A stretch of DNA of 64,000 bases, taken from positions 744,001-808,000 of the forward strand of contig WION01000008.1 of NCBI GenBank assembly GCA_015039365.1, read 5' to 3'. The notes beneath the pieces are model-generated. The model made no database searches and had not been told where the DNA came from. It was given only the letters and a program-made list of their open reading frames with translations. Source of the DNA: Amanita rubescens (Eukaryota > Basidiomycota > Agaricomycetes > Agaricales > Amanitaceae). Made by a program: the position numbers and the translations under genes. Below are positions 38,237-52,174 of the stretch, piece after piece; within the stretch, counting starts at the first letter, position 1; each line of letters starts with the position of its first letter.

Positions 38237-40072
38237 ATGACAACCTCTCTTCCCTCTCCCCCGACAAAGTATCTGAATACCCCTCCTGCTTCTACAGCTT
38301 CATCCCCCTCTTCTCTTAAACCCAATCCTCCTGGACAATCCTCACTCAAACATATTTCTCAAACAATCAAAGACGCATGTGTTAAGGATATTTCCAAGAA
38401 TAAATTTGCCTTGGGTTTAGTCGGTGCGTAGATGTCATTTTGGCTAGCACTACAGCCGGTTTTGATTCCGGTGACTTCGCTAGATCAAGCAGTCAAATGT
38501 CTCTGTGAAATATGGCGAGCCCAAGATATCCCAAGCATATTCCTAAATTGCAACACAAGTCAGAATCGTCCTCGCGACAAAAACGAACAGAAACCATCTC
38601 ATCCGCCCGAGATCGAACGAAATCTCCAATTATTATCCCCATCATCATCATCTCCCCGAGTATCGCAACCCACCCCGGCGTCACATTTGACGTCCACTTG
38701 TTCCAAGGATATAGAGCAACCCCCGTCGAAGAACTGCTTGTTGCCCATCAAAGGATTTGTGCACGAAGTCCTCAGGCGCTCTCGCACATCTGGCTGCGTT
38801 CTCCAAACGGCGCTTTGCTACATCGAGGCCCTACGGCCCATGATTCCCGAGCTCATCCGCAGAGAGAAAGTGGGCGAATTGCGGTGGAAAGAGCTGGAGT
38901 TGGCTGAAAGAATTGTCCCTGCAACGGATGCCGAACTTCAGCAGCACGCTGAGGAAGACATGTTGTTGGATAACATCATCAATACCAATCAGTGCTCAGC
39001 TCCAGACCCCATACCCTGCATTCAGGTTACATCCGGATCCAACTCGCAGGACGGCAACGTCACGTTGGTGGCTGCTCAGTCCGACTGCCATGGCATTCCG
39101 ATGCCAAGGCAGTTGGACCCATATTCCTGCTCTACGGAGCATTTATCTCCCCTGTTGTGCCCAAGGCGCTCATTCCTGGCGGCCTTAATACTGGCCTCAA
39201 AGTTTATACAAGATAAATGCTATTCAAACCGCGCTTGGGCAAAGTTATCGGGCCTATCTCCCCGGGAAATCGGCCGATGCGAGCGGGCGCTTGGTGAAGC
39301 ACTCGAGTGGCGACTGTGGGTTGGCAAATTACCCGCCGCTGGACCGACCAACCGCTCGCTTTGCCGTACGCAAAGCGAAAGTTGTCTCCAAGCACCGCCA
39401 TCGGATCAAACCTCCTTCCTCATTCGGAACGAAGCCGCCCCCCCGTCTGCAGCGTCTAACCGGACGCTACGCCGGAGTTCTACGCTCCCTGCGGATGCAT
39501 TTTCCTCTGACCACAACGTAGCCTCTTCGTCACGCAGTCATGCTACCCCCGATGTGGCCGCGACGGTTCCAATTCGGGTGAGTTCCCTCTGCTCTGTCCC
39601 TCCGCCGTTCTTGACACCTTTGTTGCAGATGCTTACCCTAGCTGAGATCAAGGATGATAGCCCCAGCTCTCAATCAAGTACACCTCCCTTGACTTACTCC
39701 CCGACTTCGACAGAGTCATCTTCTGGCGGCGATAGGACAATTCAAGTTTCATTCCAAGAACCGTTAGAAGAATCGTGCCACATGGCACCCAACTTCGACA
39801 CCGGATGTATGCCTTGCATGGAACTATCTGACCAGCTAACCGGAATTGCACCTACGCCTCCTCCCTTTGCATTGAAAGGTCTTGCACCGATGCCTGGGCT
39901 AGAATCAACAACCCCAAACCCATATATAGGAAAGGGAGGCGGAGACGTATCCGGCACAACCTTGATGATATCCGGTGATGATTTAGGTGCTACTGTCGGT
40001 CCCCTCGAGGGTTATCTTCCACATACATGGAGAGTAGAAGAAAGTGTGTCGCTTGATTTTGGTTTTCCTTGA
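38237..40072 (+). CDS. Pcl-type cyclin (Pho85-cyclin-like, Cyclin_N domain)
   Basis: Exon 1 starts MTTSLPSPPTKYLNTPP and joins through a 62-base intron (donor GTGCGT at 38425) to LVDQAVKCLCEIW. The cyclin box reads FVHEVLRRSRTSGCVLQTALCYIEALR and, after an acidic insert of about 90 residues, LCPRRSFLAALILASKFIQDKCYSNRAWAKLSGLSPREIGRCERALGEAL; motifs quoted here are split by that insert. The long C-terminal tail is Ser/Pro/Thr-rich, with possible Pro-directed phosphorylation and PEST features. Pcl5-like cyclins partner Pho85 kinases in nutrient and transcription-factor turnover control. The cyclin assignment is firm; the Pcl5 subtype is inferred from the FVHEVLRRSRTS block. Confidence 0.85.
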
Positions 40073-40525
40073 CATACTGGGAATTGCGGCTGTATTTGAC
40101 CATTTTTGATGCGTTTTTATTCATCTCTCTGTTTTATTTTTGCATGTGTAACACTAGGACTGTCGTCCGATGTATTTATTTCTCTCACTCGTCCTTATTT
40201 TTTTCTTTCTTTTTTTTTTTGCCTTGACTCCTTCAGCAGGAACCACGTTGCACCTACATTGATGACTTGTCTCGCAATCGATCATCGTCTACGGCAAAGT
40301 TTTACGCGTGAAAACTGGCTCTGACGGCTCAACTGCGTATGCTCAGGCTAATTTGTACTTGTGTGGACTGACCACGGCCGTCTTGTACCTCGTCTGTTTA
40401 TACTAGGCTTAACGCAACTCAATAGACCTGCTATCAGTATTAGGAAATGAATTGTGCGACTTGTCATAATTCATGATGTACATGGTAATTCATAAGTCTG
40501 CACCGATTTCAGCGGCATATGGACC
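40073..40525. other. 3' flank of the cyclin gene with poly-T tract
   Basis: The convergent gap holds a near-pure T/C run at about 40197-40219, likely part of the transcript end. No gene is supported. Confidence 0.4.
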
Positions 40526-41309
40526 TCATTCATTAAAAAATTCCAGTGGTGTACCAGATGTTTGGATCGCACGCCAGGTGGTGGGATGCCCGTCAACATC
40601 TCGGTTCCCTTCATCTGTGAACAGGGAATGAAAGCGAACATCCTCATCGCCCTAGTGTCCAGCGCCAATTAACGAAGGAACATTATGGAATAATAACTTC
40701 TCATACCTTATTGGGTGGATCGTGTATCCTGCGGGAGATCTTTGAATCTGCAGATAACCTGGCCCGGAGAAAGCCTACCTAACATGGATAAATCCCTCCC
40801 CCTCATCGTCGTTGACGGCAGGGATCCTGATCTTGCCAAGTATAATGGTCCCGTAAGAGGTCGCGGCGCTGCGTACCTGTGTACGGGTACTTGAGCTCGA
40901 GTTGCCAAAAAAAGCACGACAACGTACTAGAACGAGATCGTTCTTGATCGTGAAATCTGTCAACTCGTGGTCGGTGAGACTTGCCGCTCTAGACCACATC
41001 CTTGGTTCGTGTTTATTCCAGTGGTGACGAGATTTTATCACCTCGGATTTGATGACATGTAGGACAACATTGAAGGCCTCTATCGCGTTTTCCCGCGGAG
41101 TATGAGGATTGTTAAAATCGAGGATCTCAGCTGTCGCTGCGTAAAAAGTAACCGACGGCTAAGGTGAATGCAAGTCTTGGATGAAGACAGGAACCGGCGC
41201 ACCCATGAAATACTTATGGTTAGAGGAGCGGTGTGGGTCTTCTGAAATGATAAGATGACGGCATTACCCGGTTTATTCACCGTTTCCATTTTTGGCATCC
41301 TTTATCGCG
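40526..41309 (-). CDS. Conserved small basidiomycete protein, 5' end uncertain
   Basis: Exons read clearly from DAKNGNEDPHRSSNHKYFMGAP, through PSVTFYAATAEILDFNNP and AIEAFNVVLHVIKSEVIKSRHHWNKHEPRMW, to GTIILGKIRIPAVNDDEGEGFIHVRIHDPP, ending RFHSLFTDEGNRDVDGHP and TSGTPLEFFNE. No longer run is quoted than needed. The block pattern looks conserved, but I do not recognise a family function. An in-frame TAG at 41159-41161 is either the end of a very short intron (about 36 bases, weak GTTCCT donor) or a real stop. The start codon is not found; an exon further upstream is likely. No membrane or secretion signal is seen. Confidence 0.6.
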
Positions 41310-43928
41310 CGCCCGTAGAAACTGCGACTCGGACGCGGGCTACTACGGCGTTCAACTGAACAACTCTGGACAAATCCTCGAGATACGCGGAGAACACGCT
41401 CATTGGTCCTCGCACATGCATTTCCCTTCCCTTTCAATCCTTTCCATTGGATCCTTGCCGTACTTTGGACCTGCCAGGGTAGGCACAGCATGCATTCCCA
41501 GGCGGTTATTCTCCTACGCCAACTGACGTCAAATGTGCAAGGGCGCCTTGCCAGACAATAGTGTGAAAGTACACATGTCCTTACACGTTGCCAAATATGC
41601 CCTTCCATGCTCTAAAAGAGGACTGGTACACTGATGACGGCCGTGGTACCGTCAGGTTTGCGCTTCCGGCGGCGACAAAGGACCGTTGCATGCCAGATTT
41701 CTTCTGACGATCGCCGACAACGCCGCTTTTGGCTCTGCGCTGGCACGCTACTGTACTGCGTTTTTTGGGACGCTGCACTGGGTTCCTTGGAAGGTGACGC
41801 CGGTCCCGAAACTCATGATTCATACACCACATACTCGAAGACTCGAAGCTCATATCCAAGAAAGGCACAGTGCTTTCTACAGTTACGCTCCTCTCATTCT
41901 ATGTTCCACCCATTCTCTACGGTGTTAGCGTGCTCGTGAAGGACACAATAACTCTATCAATGCGATCCTTCAGTCTCAGGGGGACAGGATCCAATAAGCG
42001 TCAGAGTTTGCCGCCGACTAATGTTCCCCTCAATGGCTTTTTCTGTAGAACTGATCCCCGGTAGGTCAAATTCTCCTTTTCTTGTCGGAATTCTATCATT
42101 GACATTTCCGTAGATGGTTTAGATACAACACGGGTAAGTATAACTCTGTAGCACAGATATTTGAATTATGCGTTCCAGTCGGTATTTCCGCAGGTCATTT
42201 TGGTGCGCGATGTTTGATATAAATAGAAGATTCTCTCGCTCGTTTTGAATTCTATAGTTTGTGTTTGATACAGAAGCGTCCCACAAGTTCCTAGCACGTT
42301 GCGTGTGATTTGCTTCATATAACCATATTATACATACCATAGTGGTTCAGCTACAATCAAGTTAAATTTACCTCCTCGGCAAGCAGGGCTTTCGTCGGCG
42401 AAGGACAAACAGTAGCGTATCGCTCGCCACTGGAGTAAATGTCGATCCCGTCCTCGGCAACGACTACACTCGCCTTGAGGAGTGCTGCTACGGATACTCG
42501 CATTGGAAACCTTGAGGCACTTGGTGTTAATCTATACCTGATCACGGATCAAACACGAGCATTTTCTATAGATTCTTTTAGTGGAATAGTGGGTAATGTA
42601 TTTTCCGATTGTAACTATTCACTACGGCTTGATGGAGCACAGGAATGGGGCTACGGCACAAGGCCTCTTCGCCAGTGTCATCAACCAGGGCTTACCACGC
42701 AAGACGTTTCATTGAATCATTATTGTCTTATGATCCATGTATTAACCGGCGTTGTCGGGTAGCGTTGTTCAGCCTCCACTTGACCAAAGTCGACGGCAAT
42801 GCGAAACTTTACGGTTAGTCTTGAATTTCACTCCTAACGGAGATGGATCGGAAGTGTGATCAGACCCTGTACGCCTGCAGGCTCTGGACATACATGGCAG
42901 CTTACGTCAACCGGAATAACGGGAAGACAATGAGTCTATTGAATTCAGGGAGAACAATCTTTTTCAATAGCGGTCCAAGTGGACGAGGATATTCAAAGAA
43001 CTGGATGGTTATCCTCTGATAACCTAAAAACATGGTTATCTATGCGCTCATCTCCCCAATTTCAAACCCAACGACGCAGGACCGGGGACATACGGCATTG
43101 CATGCAATCAAATTTTGGCATTGCGTGCATCATTAAATTCGTCACGTTTACGTCTTAAAGCGGATGTCCGTCTGACAATTTCAGGCAGCGCGGTGAGCAT
43201 TGAACTATTTGCTAGTGACCCTGCGACGTGTCGGGCATTGATCAATGCATATGATGGCCTTGATCATGTTGGAGGAAGCATGTTGAAGTATTACTACAGC
43301 ATTTGGTGGCCCTAGCATGAAAGGACGTCTTCCTATGTATTGTATTCCAACACCGGAAAACGGTGTTCAGGTTTGGACATTGAAAATACGGAAGTTTGCT
43401 TATCTCCTTGCTATACGGTGTATGCACACTAGAACAACGGAGATGAGATCACCATATTTTAACAAAGGAACGCGGTTCATTATTACTGCACCAATCCACA
43501 CCTTTACCATGCTTGCAGACGAAAGGGGATGAGTGTAACTGATGATGAATTGCCCACCCACGGTTCGATGACAGGCACTCGACATATCCCGATTCGCTTT
43601 TTGTCTCGGCGTAGCATGTCCAGAGCACACGATTTGTCGTACTGCATTGTTAGTCCTGATCCCGATACATATCGTTTTAATTTTGGGACATCTCTGGATT
43701 TAGTCGTGGTGAGAATTCCGATCTAAAAGTGAGTACCGCGGCGTAAGAGATGGAACATTCGATGGTGACAAACGAGCGTTTACACATCTGTGGACATAGA
43801 ATCTATAATCTTTGATTCTGTTCGTCATAAAATTCGGTAAAGACATTACTGTAGCATACAACTTGATACTAAGAATATTTCATACAAGGACTGTAAGCGA
43901 CCAACCACGGATCTTCACCGAGTATCGA
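41310..43928. other. Gene-poor stretch without supported genes
   Basis: Over 2.6 kb. Short open frames occur on both strands (for example 41581-41868 minus, 42439-42762 plus, 43115-43315 plus), but none shows a domain or a consistent exon chain. The first 300 bases may hold the missing 5' exon of the preceding small gene. Composition is close to that of neighbouring intergenic DNA. I cannot tell whether it holds decayed coding sequence or regulatory DNA. Confidence 0.4.
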
Positions 43929-44963
43929 CTAGTATCGCGTGTGAGCATCATTTGGGGGTGCATGTCCAATTAGTGCACGTTCTGGTAACCCCGAGAACTG
44001 CAACAGCTTAGCTATCTCCTCGTCTTCATGAACTCGCAACTTACATAGGGATCAATTGCTGATTCCGGAGAATCCCACTGGCCGACAGGCTGGTGATGAT
44101 TCAAATGTCTAAAGCCCGTAGACAATAAGTGACGAGATGATTGAAGCGAAACCGTGGCGTTTGGATAGCCATGTTGGTCGTAGCGGTATGAAGTCGTTTC
44201 GGGTATCATAGTCAAAATATTGGGGCTAGTTGCATGCGAATACGCGGAAGTACGGTTGCTGGTCAAACTATGAAGACGCGTCAATCATTTTGTCAGCCAA
44301 TTTGAAGATATTCATACTATGAAGTTCTACGTGATGGGTCAGGCTCCGCGGGCATGGGATGTAAATGAAGATAATGATCACTAGCGATGTCTTAGGATAA
44401 ACCAAATGCGATGTCCACATACACTCACGAGGAACGCCTAGATGCCATCGGAAGGAGGCCCAAATCTATCGTGGCGCGTCTAGGCGGCGTCGGGTCTCTT
44501 GTTGGCGGCGTGGAACTAGTTGATGAACTGGCAGTCGAGGGACGAGCGTCGGTCGAATCCTTTCTCGTCACAGTCTTTTTCCTTGCGGGCACTCCTTCAG
44601 GCCATGTACACTAGTCTTGTGAGCTTCATCTATAACCATAAAGAGCGTACCACTTACTTCTCGTTGGCCATGTGTGCAGCGCATACAGTTCGGCTTAGTT
44701 TCATCGCACTATGAAATATATTAGGATAAACCGGGAAGAACTTGCAGATGCCAGCGAACCTTGATCTTTTTCACTCGGCAAGTTAGACAGCCAGTTTTAC
44801 TTCTTGTATACTTTGGTCGTTTACGTTGTTGCGGGGCCTCGGACTTGGGCGGGGAAGATACGACGTGCAAAGGGCTGTGATTGACATGTTGCGGCTCGTA
44901 GTATTGTGTGGGCGACGGGATGTATTGCATGTTAGCAGGACTGTCGAACATTAGTTGGTGCAT
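43929..44963 (-). CDS. Small Zn(2)-Cys(6) transcription factor
   Basis: The N terminus MHQLMFDSPANMQYIPSP leads to a basic stretch and a complete binuclear zinc cluster: CLTCRVKKIKC, DETKPNCMRC, THGQREC with the spacing C-x2-C-x6-C-x6-C-x2-C-x6-C, then TWPEGVPARKK. A Ser/Thr/Pro-rich region (TSSTPPTRDPTPPRR) and a His/Tyr/Ser-rich tail end YFSGLPERALIGHAPP. About five introns join in phase, one inside the cluster (after KKIK). There is no Fungal_trans regulatory domain, so the protein of about 240 residues is short for the class. The wide gene-free flanks suit a regulated developmental or nutritional factor, but its targets cannot be inferred. Confidence 0.85.
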
Positions 44964-47591
44964 GCATGACGACAGAAAGCTGAAGACCCACTATGGGAGG
45001 CTGTCGGCCATGGGGTCTAGAAAATGGGGAACGCGTTCTTGCTCGACGGCTCGCATAGCATTATAAAGGATTCCGAGGTAGGGCCTGCGTGGTGTTTGAT
45101 ACCGCCAATCGGGTTAAATCACCGAAAATCAGATCTAAGGGTCATGGTCTAGTGTGTGTAACGCTCCATATCCTAGGAGTTGAGAGATCCCATGTGCGGG
45201 GATTGATTTGTATTCCTTTCTGGATCTTTTTTCAGGTACGATTCTCCAGGTCACTTCGTCCTTCTGACAAAAAATAAGTCTCTGGACGAATCTTGCAATA
45301 TTCGCAGGATCTGAAATATGCCGAACCAGTTCTGGAGATGGATGTTAGGCCTGTTTGCATCCAGAGACACACCTGACTCTATGGTGGTGTGCAATGATCA
45401 TGATGGCTTTCTTGTCCGGGTTGTTCCGATCAGCAAGTATCGTAGCAGCAGTTGGTTCGTCGTCGACCTCGGGGCCCATTTCCCCCCTCACGCAGATTCC
45501 TTTACTCCCAAAGCACAGCTATGTTTCGACATCTAACACATTTCCACATCTATCTGCTTTAGAATGTTCATGAACTTATTCTTGGATCTCGTTAGGCAAC
45601 CCAGGGTCGCTGCCAAGTCGTAACTCCACCGCCGCGGTTCGGATTCAGACGTAAACTCGTCCGTGGAAGCTACAACGCTCCTATGTTAATTGATGATCGT
45701 ACAAATCATGTTGATTCTGCATCAAAATTACTTTTTGATTCGCACACTTTATTACTGTACATGCGGAGGCCGTGAAGCTCAAACCCTTCTCTGTATGAAG
45801 TTGGTACATCAAGTTCAGATTCTAAGTTCCTCATGGAGGTCAATTTCGTCACACGAAACCCTGGTCTGTCGCTGTCATTGCCCAAATTGAGCCAGGTGCG
45901 AAATTTCCGTAAACCGAGGCATTTGCTGTTTTATAAATAGTTCAGCTGTCAAACATATCTTCGGACCTTTGGGAGACCGAGGACATGATGGTGAGATTGT
46001 ATTTCACCAGGATTCTGGCTATGAATCCCAGAATGAATTCGACCCATAGTGCTGGGACCACCCGATGTAGAAGCCTGTACAGGGATACACGATATCATCC
46101 TGAGAGCGTTACGTCAAATCATGTCGGAGCCCTTCCATTATGGAAACACTAACATACTTACGCGGACTGGCCTACTACTGACGAGTAGTCAGGGTACTCT
46201 CATGTCTAGATCCGGGCAAGGAACAGCTTCTGACCATTTATGCCCGACGTCGCAACACGCTGAAAGATCACGATGACTTACGCCGCTAACCTTGTGCCAT
46301 CGCTGCGCAGGGCTTCGCCGTCTCGTCCTTTGCTCAGGCATTGTGTTCCAGTAAGTATGTCGAGACACGCATATGTATCTTTAATCTCGCTTACTCGATG
46401 TTGGGCTTCGATCATGATGTCGAACCCAAGTCATTCTTCGCGGATTGTTTAACTCAGAACAAGTTTAAAACGCAACCTAGCGAAGCCTGACAGCGCATCG
46501 TACGCATTCGCCTTACAATATCAGTGGATATGAGGACCCTCTATGGATGACTATAGGCTGTGCAGACTGCTTCATCTGATTGTCGCTCTTGATCATGTCA
46601 GAGCGTGACCAAGAAAACCATCAAATCTTCGGAGCTCCGTGCAAAAATTGTTCAATCTGAAATCCTTTTCATATCAGTCTGGTTGCCAAGAGGATGCTGG
46701 AAACCTAGCGCATTTTCCGCTGGATCTACTCATGCATAATAGGCCAGCACACCAGTGCACCGTTACAAGACGCGCATCAATTTTCAAAATGCGCAGTGAC
46801 CATTTGAAGGTACCTTCGATACGGCTTTCATCTGAACTCCTTAATCAGAAGTCTGTCCAGAACGATGCCCCTTCCCCGAATGGTTGGGATCTTCACCGGA
46901 TACCGCACCGACAGTCCCGTCATAACGTTATCAAAATAACCACATGCACCCTTGCAGGCTGCACAGGCGCAAATCAACAGATCCTGTCAACTATCTAGTC
47001 GAGAGTAGTCTAATTCAGCCGACATGAAGCATCCAATGACGTCGAAGTACTGTACGGCGCACGTCCTATGTGTCATTGCGGGGCGTTTGTAAGCAAGCGG
47101 AATTGTGACAAGAGCAGAACAGGGAGCTAGGTACATTCTATCCTAAAGGAAGCGATGCATCCCACGTCTCGCGGGAGAGTGCGACCCCCAATGTACACGG
47201 CGCATCGACCTGATGGTGTTTGCGTGGTAATGCCAACAAATCCCGTACCTGCGGACCATCGGAACGACTGCCGGAAATGTTCACAACTATTAACTTGGAA
47301 AATGAACTAATGCACGATACGTCACAAGCGTCTAAATATGGCTTGCAAACCAGGAAACATTCAATGTATATATGTAAGGCGATGAGATGTAGCGTTTGTG
47401 TCACGGACTGGAACGAGACGTGTTGTATACAACATGGCATATGAACAAAATTTGTTGGTATGAACAATTAGCAGTAGCGGAACACGGAGAAGATTGGAAT
47501 TTGTGATGATTGCCTGCTTCGCAGCGCTGTAGCAGTTGAATGTTTGAATAAGTCAGTTAGTACTGCTGGCCAAATTTAGTAACTGTCACAT
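44964..47591. other. Gene-poor stretch upstream of the small Zn(2)-Cys(6) gene
   Basis: About 2.6 kb between the start of the small Zn(2)-Cys(6) gene and the MAPKK stop. The longest frames (plus 46639-46998, minus 47138-47467) show no motif, signal peptide or splice logic. It may be a long regulatory region, decayed sequence or a noncoding RNA locus. Confidence 0.4.
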
Positions 47592-49232
<1,641 letters not shown>

Positions 49233-50558
49233 CGTCGCTGGAGTCGTGGCCAAGGAGGTGACTGCTGAAGCGCTGATGGTTCGCAGTAATGAGGTTAGTA
49301 AATGGGGTTAGGACTTACGTATATTATTCCCGCTTTATCTGATATTCACGTCTATAATCCGAGCGCTTGAAACATTCCCAAGGCTTAGAATGTGGCCCAT
49401 TAGAGTGCCCTGCGCCCAAGGTCACAACAGTGCTCAAGCCCCATGTACTCAGCTATTCGACCACGGGCCGCTTGTCTCAGACAATAAATTTGTAAGATAC
49501 CGCTTTACCAATGACCGAAATATTCTCTCGTCAAATTCATGTATACATGTTCTGCCACGATTCTCATATGAAGTGACCATTGAGGGCAGAGTTGGGAACT
49601 ATTCTGTCAGCTTTGAATTGGGTGTTGACAACCTTGAAGCTTAGAGAGTGCTAAGTGATCATCAATTAGGCATTCCATTGTAACACCGTTTCTGCATTCT
49701 GAATTGCACTAATTTAGGTTGACCGTGATGGTGATCAGAGCGCCATAGGGAGACAATAAGGTCTCATCTTTTCGTTGCATAGCCCTTGCGGCGACAGAGC
49801 TGGCCGTGGTGGGTTCAGTCAGGCAGGTACGAGGCGCATGCTTCTACGATGAAATTCCTTAGGCGGATGGGCATAGGTTGACTTCTCTGGGCCCACTTGT
49901 TATGCAGATTTTGGGGTTTGCATGTCTTCTGACCTGGTTGACCCTCAAACCTAGTTGGCCGGTGGATTTTTGGTCCATGTTGGCCGCAGCGTATCCGCTT
50001 CCGACACGTGGCCAAGTGTAAAATAAACGTCCAACATAAGGCAAGAGCAACACAGATTTAGAGCTAAGCATTGGTCTATCCAAAGTGCTATGAATGGGGG
50101 TAGCATCTTAAAAGTTATCAACGAATTGGATTCGCCTGTAAGGGTCTGGCATTTAAAGGATAAGTACATACTCATACGATCATCAGCACCCTCATTTCTC
50201 ATCAGTAAATTATGAGAGACATGGCATGGGAAGCCGTTCAAAGCACTTACTGGATCGAGTTAGGCTAGAAGTGGGAATCTAGCCGAAAGCAGCAATGCCG
50301 TACCACAAATATGCGAAAAATACACGACCAAGATGTCAGAGTGCTTTTTGAGAATGCTCCAAGCGTCGTTGTGACAGAGAGGATTGAACAGGGTAAAGCA
50401 TGTCAAGATGCTCTCAGATATTCGCAGTGTCTCTTGCCTCGTTTCTACTCCTCACGGCTGTCAAGTCAATGCGGTAATCGTGGGGACAATGAAGGTATCT
50501 ATTAATAGGGTAGTCCAAGCGATACGAAACATTTATTCCCACGAACTTCCCTTTACAA
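49233..50558. other. Divergent promoter region, MAPKK and NAA50
   Basis: About 1.3 kb between diverging starts. A possible 5' untranslated intron of the MAPKK (donor GTAAGT near 49315-49320) is visible. No further gene is supported. Confidence 0.4.
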
Positions 50559-51205
50559 ATGACGAATAACGCGTCCGTTACGACGCCCCGCATATCTTTC
50601 GCGTCTCTGAATGCAAACAACCTAGGGACGGTCCGGAAGCTCAATTCCGTACTATTCCCAATCAAGTACAGTGAGAAATTCTACCGGGACATCCTGCAGC
50701 CAGATGTTGAAGAATTCTGCAAGCTAAGTAAGTGCCTTGATTGGCGGTCCTGAGTCAGTTGCTGAAGCCATATCGTAGTCTATTACAATGATATTCCGGT
50801 ATGTAGTGAATGTTTTCGGGTTGGAATAGCTTGCGACCTCTACCACTAAGGTTGGAACAGTGTGCTGTCGATTGGAAACAAATGATGATCAGACGGACAT
50901 GTATCTGATGACTATGGGTATTCTTGCTGTGCGTAGTTGTTTGACACCACTCTTCTTAGCTGATGGTGATATAGCCTTATCGATCCAGAGGTCTTGGTTC
51001 TCGGTGCCTGGAGTCAGTAATCTCTGCTGCCATTGCTCAATCGAAGCCAAAAATACACAAGATGTACCTACACGTGCAAGTATCGAATGATGGGGCAAAA
51101 AAGTTTTACGAACGGCATGGTTTCAAGGAAGTTGAAATCCATAAAAGCTACTATAAGAAGATAACACCTAGCGACGCGTGGGTCCTTGAGAGGGTTTTGG
51201 TCTAG
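50559..51205 (+). CDS. NAA50: N-alpha-acetyltransferase 50 (Naa50/San-like, GNAT)
   Basis: Naa50 is a GNAT-fold N-terminal acetyltransferase associated with the NatA complex. The protein begins MTNNASVTTPRISFAS and carries the family blocks NLGTVRKLNSVLFPIKYSEKFY, VGTVCCRLE, MYLMTMGILAPYRSRGLGS (the acetyl-CoA loop R-x-x-G-x-G/S) and YLHVQVSNDGAKKFYERHGF, ending AWVLERVLV. Three introns join in phase: after KL, after NDIP and after GILA. About 165 residues, normal for the family. The C2H2 gene converges 173 bases downstream. The blocks match human NAA50 closely, and the start is the only in-frame ATG ahead of the first block. Confidence 0.93.
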
Positions 51206-51378
51206 AGAATATCCTTTGCGTGACCTTGCTAGGGCGTACAAAATGTCCAGGCAAATGGCCACCTACATTATATCCGCGTTACAGTGAATGTATTTTGGCC
51301 AGGAACAGTAACGGTGCCCGTGAGTGAATATTTCATCGCATTTTGTAGATGCATGCGAGTAAATTTTTAATCGAGTCA

Positions 51379-52174
51379 TTACGACCATGTCTCGTCCACC
51401 TTGCCGCATCCTTTAACAAGCTATGAAGTGGCTTCAATTGTGACATAACACATGTGAAAGATGGCGTTACGTACTTGGTGCCGCTTCAGCGCGTCTTTTC
51501 GCGTGAAAGTCTTTCCACACCCCCCGTTGCACAGATACGGCTTCTCCCCCGAATGCGTCTCTCGGTGACGCTTAAGATCATGCTGTCGATTGAATGACAA
51601 TGCACACAGGTCGCATGCGTATGGCCGTGGCGGTGATGCCGGATATTGGGACGAAATTGGAAAATGGTATTTGGGCTGGATAATTCTGCGTTAACGCCGG
51701 AGCCCCATGAGGCGTAGGGTTATACTGTGCCCGCGGATTTGAATGCCATCGTGGTTGTGAATACGATTGGGACGTATTATGTGACGGGAATGATGACGCA
51801 AGCGTTGGGGACTCAGGAAGAGCATCGCGATACATTTCCGTCACAGGTGGACTTGGGCCCCGACGTTCGTGGAAGCCACCATTTGGAGTGACCGACATTG
51901 TAGCGGTAGGGGGTGAGTAACTTGTGTAGTCTGATGTTGTCAAGTTACTGTGCTCTGGGAGATACTGATCTGAGTATGGCGTTCGGCTCGCGGAGACACT
52001 ATGAGTAGTACTTTGTTGCGCTCCTTGGGCAATAGAGTAATGAAAAGAGCGAGGATGCGTCTGAACATGAGATGTTGGTGACACTGACGGATATGTGCTG
52101 TCTTGATAAATATTGCCGACGTCATTCCAATGGGCCGCCGCTGCGGTATGGCTTGAGTGCCGTCGCTCATGCAT
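51379..52174 (-). CDS. C2H2 zinc-finger transcription factor (one apparent +1 frame break)
   Basis: Two C-terminal fingers: YACDLCALSFNRQHDLKRHRETH, joined by the linker SGEKP, then YLCNGGCGKTFTRKDALKRHQ. An intron follows and the short tail LVKGCGKVDETWS ends the protein; quoted motifs are listed separately. The first 170 residues are Ser/Thr/Pro/His/Tyr-rich, as in activator regions. The N-terminal frame (MHERRHSSHTAA to APALTQNYP) and the finger frame differ, and skipping one base near 51676 joins them (NYP then PKYHFPISSQYP). The finger frame has a stop just upstream, so it cannot start independently far away. A TATA box and a 1.3 kb gene-free upstream region suggest a regulated developmental or stress factor. 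Confidence 0.82.

Noticed and set aside
41634..41939. Plus-strand frames with Trp/His-rich reading near 41700-41930
   Set aside because: They lie opposite possible upstream exons of the small conserved gene and show no domain.
49233..49253. TTG-initiated extension of the MAPKK (LATTPAT before MSIESRL)
   Set aside because: A standard ATG follows seven codons later and no evidence favours TTG initiation.
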